Shown piece after piece: positions 14,065-14,645 of a stretch of 14,645 bases of DNA; positions within the stretch are counted from its first letter, which is position 1, and the number at the start of each line of letters is the position of its first letter. The stretch covers positions 1-14,645 of the forward strand of contig USNX01000009.1 of the NCBI GenBank assembly GCA_900556205.1. The letters are read 5' to 3'. Under the pieces are notes generated by a model. It ran no database searches and was not told where the DNA came from. It saw nothing but the letters and a program-made list of their open reading frames with translations. The DNA comes from an uncultured Collinsella sp. (GTDB lineage Bacteria; Actinomycetota; Coriobacteriia; Coriobacteriales; Coriobacteriaceae). The position numbers and the translations under genes were made by a program.

Positions 14065-14645
14065 ATGCCCCAGATTGATGATGCCGAGCTGTTTGGCAAT
14101 GCCGAGGATCAGCGTGCGTACGAGGACTTTTGCGCCAATCAGGAGGCGGTCGAGAAGTTTACGCTCGACAAGCCCGCGCTTGTCTGCCGTTGGCGCATGT
14201 CCAATAAAAAGGTGCCCATGCTCAACCGCCACATTCGCGCACTGTCCGAGCGCTTGGTGCAGGGCGAGCCGCTTACCCATAACATGCTCAGCTGGGCCAA
14301 GCAGCACGTTGAGTGGTCGCTTGCCGAGGGCGATTACACCGCACGCGACGGCGTGCTCATGCTGGTGATCGACGTCAACGGCAACGCCGCCATGACGGTG
14401 GGGGAGTACGAGCCGCTAACCGATACGTCGGCCAAGGCGCTACGTGCCCGCTCCGCCGAGGCCCGCTCCGAGGCCGACGAAACCGGTGTGGCGCCCGAGC
14501 TGCTCGCCGCCGTCGATAACGGCGAGCTTGCCTTTGTGGCGCCGGCGGACGAGTGCCTGTGCGGCACGGCGACGCTCATCGAGCAGCTGGCCCAGACCAA
14601 GGACATCCCGGTCACGCGCGTGGACATTCCCGCACAGCTCAAGGG
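14065..14645 (+). CDS. Unrecognised protein (partial, C-terminus off the right edge)
   Basis: 193 codons are open to the window edge. The ATG at 14065 (MPQIDDAELFG) is chosen because AAAGG at 14053-14057 lies seven bases upstream. In-frame ATGs at 14041 and 14059 are alternatives; 14041 has GAGG five bases upstream and cannot be excluded. A TATAAG at 14027-14032, just after the purH terminator, may be its -10 box. The protein is acidic, has no signal peptide or membrane helix, and contains CRWRMSNKKVPMLNRHIRALSE (39-60 approximately), DGVLMLVIDVNGNAAMTVGEYEPL and ADECLCGTATLIEQLA. I do not recognise the family and give no function. Codon use matches the chromosome. Confidence 0.75.
   Translation, partial: MPQIDDAELFGNAEDQRAYEDFCANQEAVEKFTLDKPALVCRWRMSNKKVPMLNRHIRALSERLVQGEPLTHNMLSWAKQHVEWSLAEGDYTARDGVLMLVIDVNGNAAMTVGEYEPLTDTSAKALRARSAEARSEADETGVAPELLAAVDNGELAFVAPADECLCGTATLIEQLAQTKDIPVTRVDIPAQLK

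Noticed and set aside
12307..14307. 666-codon open frame on the minus strand opposite purH
   Set aside because: It is fully antisense to an intact, unmistakable purH. Its composition is the Val/Leu/Gly/Ala-rich type produced by opposite-strand reading of GC-rich codons, and it has no domain.
1..14645. tRNA, rRNA or CRISPR array
   Set aside because: Reading both strands I saw no cloverleaf, no rRNA-like stretch, and no regularly spaced repeat array.

Overview
The window is chromosomal DNA from a GC-rich bacterium, most likely a gut actinobacterium of the class Coriobacteriia (Collinsella-like). This rests on the high-GC codon use of the housekeeping genes, the GC-rich hairpins, and the look of the PurH, DUF2207 and GluQ-RS proteins. 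It is an impression from reading, not a database result.

Layout. Positions 1-948 (minus strand) hold a DUF4342/UBA-like membrane protein followed 18 nt later by the receiver domain of an OmpR-type response regulator that runs off the left edge. Positions ~1190-6100 are a compact defence island whose restriction genes are visibly AT-richer than the flanks. It contains a solo AbiEi-type antitoxin/regulator, a tandem EcoRII-type restriction-modification pair (HTH-containing C5 cytosine methyltransferase overlapping an EcoRII-like endonuclease), and a convergent 469-aa protein resembling AIPR/DGQHR-type phage-resistance proteins. Positions 6344-7394 hold a small two-helix membrane protein and a metallophosphoesterase. 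Positions 7447-8619 (minus) encode glutamyl-Q tRNA(Asp) synthetase with an unexpected C-terminal tail that looks like the end of a DUF1778/TacA-type antitoxin. Positions 9075-11021 encode a DUF2207 membrane protein with a strong terminator. A ~230-bp inverted-repeat element follows, then a GNAT acetyltransferase (minus), purH (plus) with its terminator, and the start of an unrecognised gene cut by the right edge.

How the island may work. An 8-bp palindrome, GTTGCAAC, occurs in exact or one-mismatch form five times, all between 1231 and 1998. Two copies sit at the promoter of the AbiEi-like gene and three lie between it and the methyltransferase gene. A separate 15-bp inverted repeat (GGAC-N5-GTCC core) lies just upstream of the methyltransferase, where its own HTH domain would be expected to bind. 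My inference is two layers of control over the restriction system: the AbiEi-like protein as a repurposed regulator, and autoregulation by the methyltransferase. The AIPR-like gene has its own structured leader, with a GNRA-loop intrinsic terminator and two alternative sequences complementary to its Shine-Dalgarno.

The best candidates for something undescribed are the solo AbiEi plus palindrome array controlling an EcoRII system, the SD-sequestering leader of the AIPR-like gene, and the GluQ-RS/antitoxin-tail fusion.
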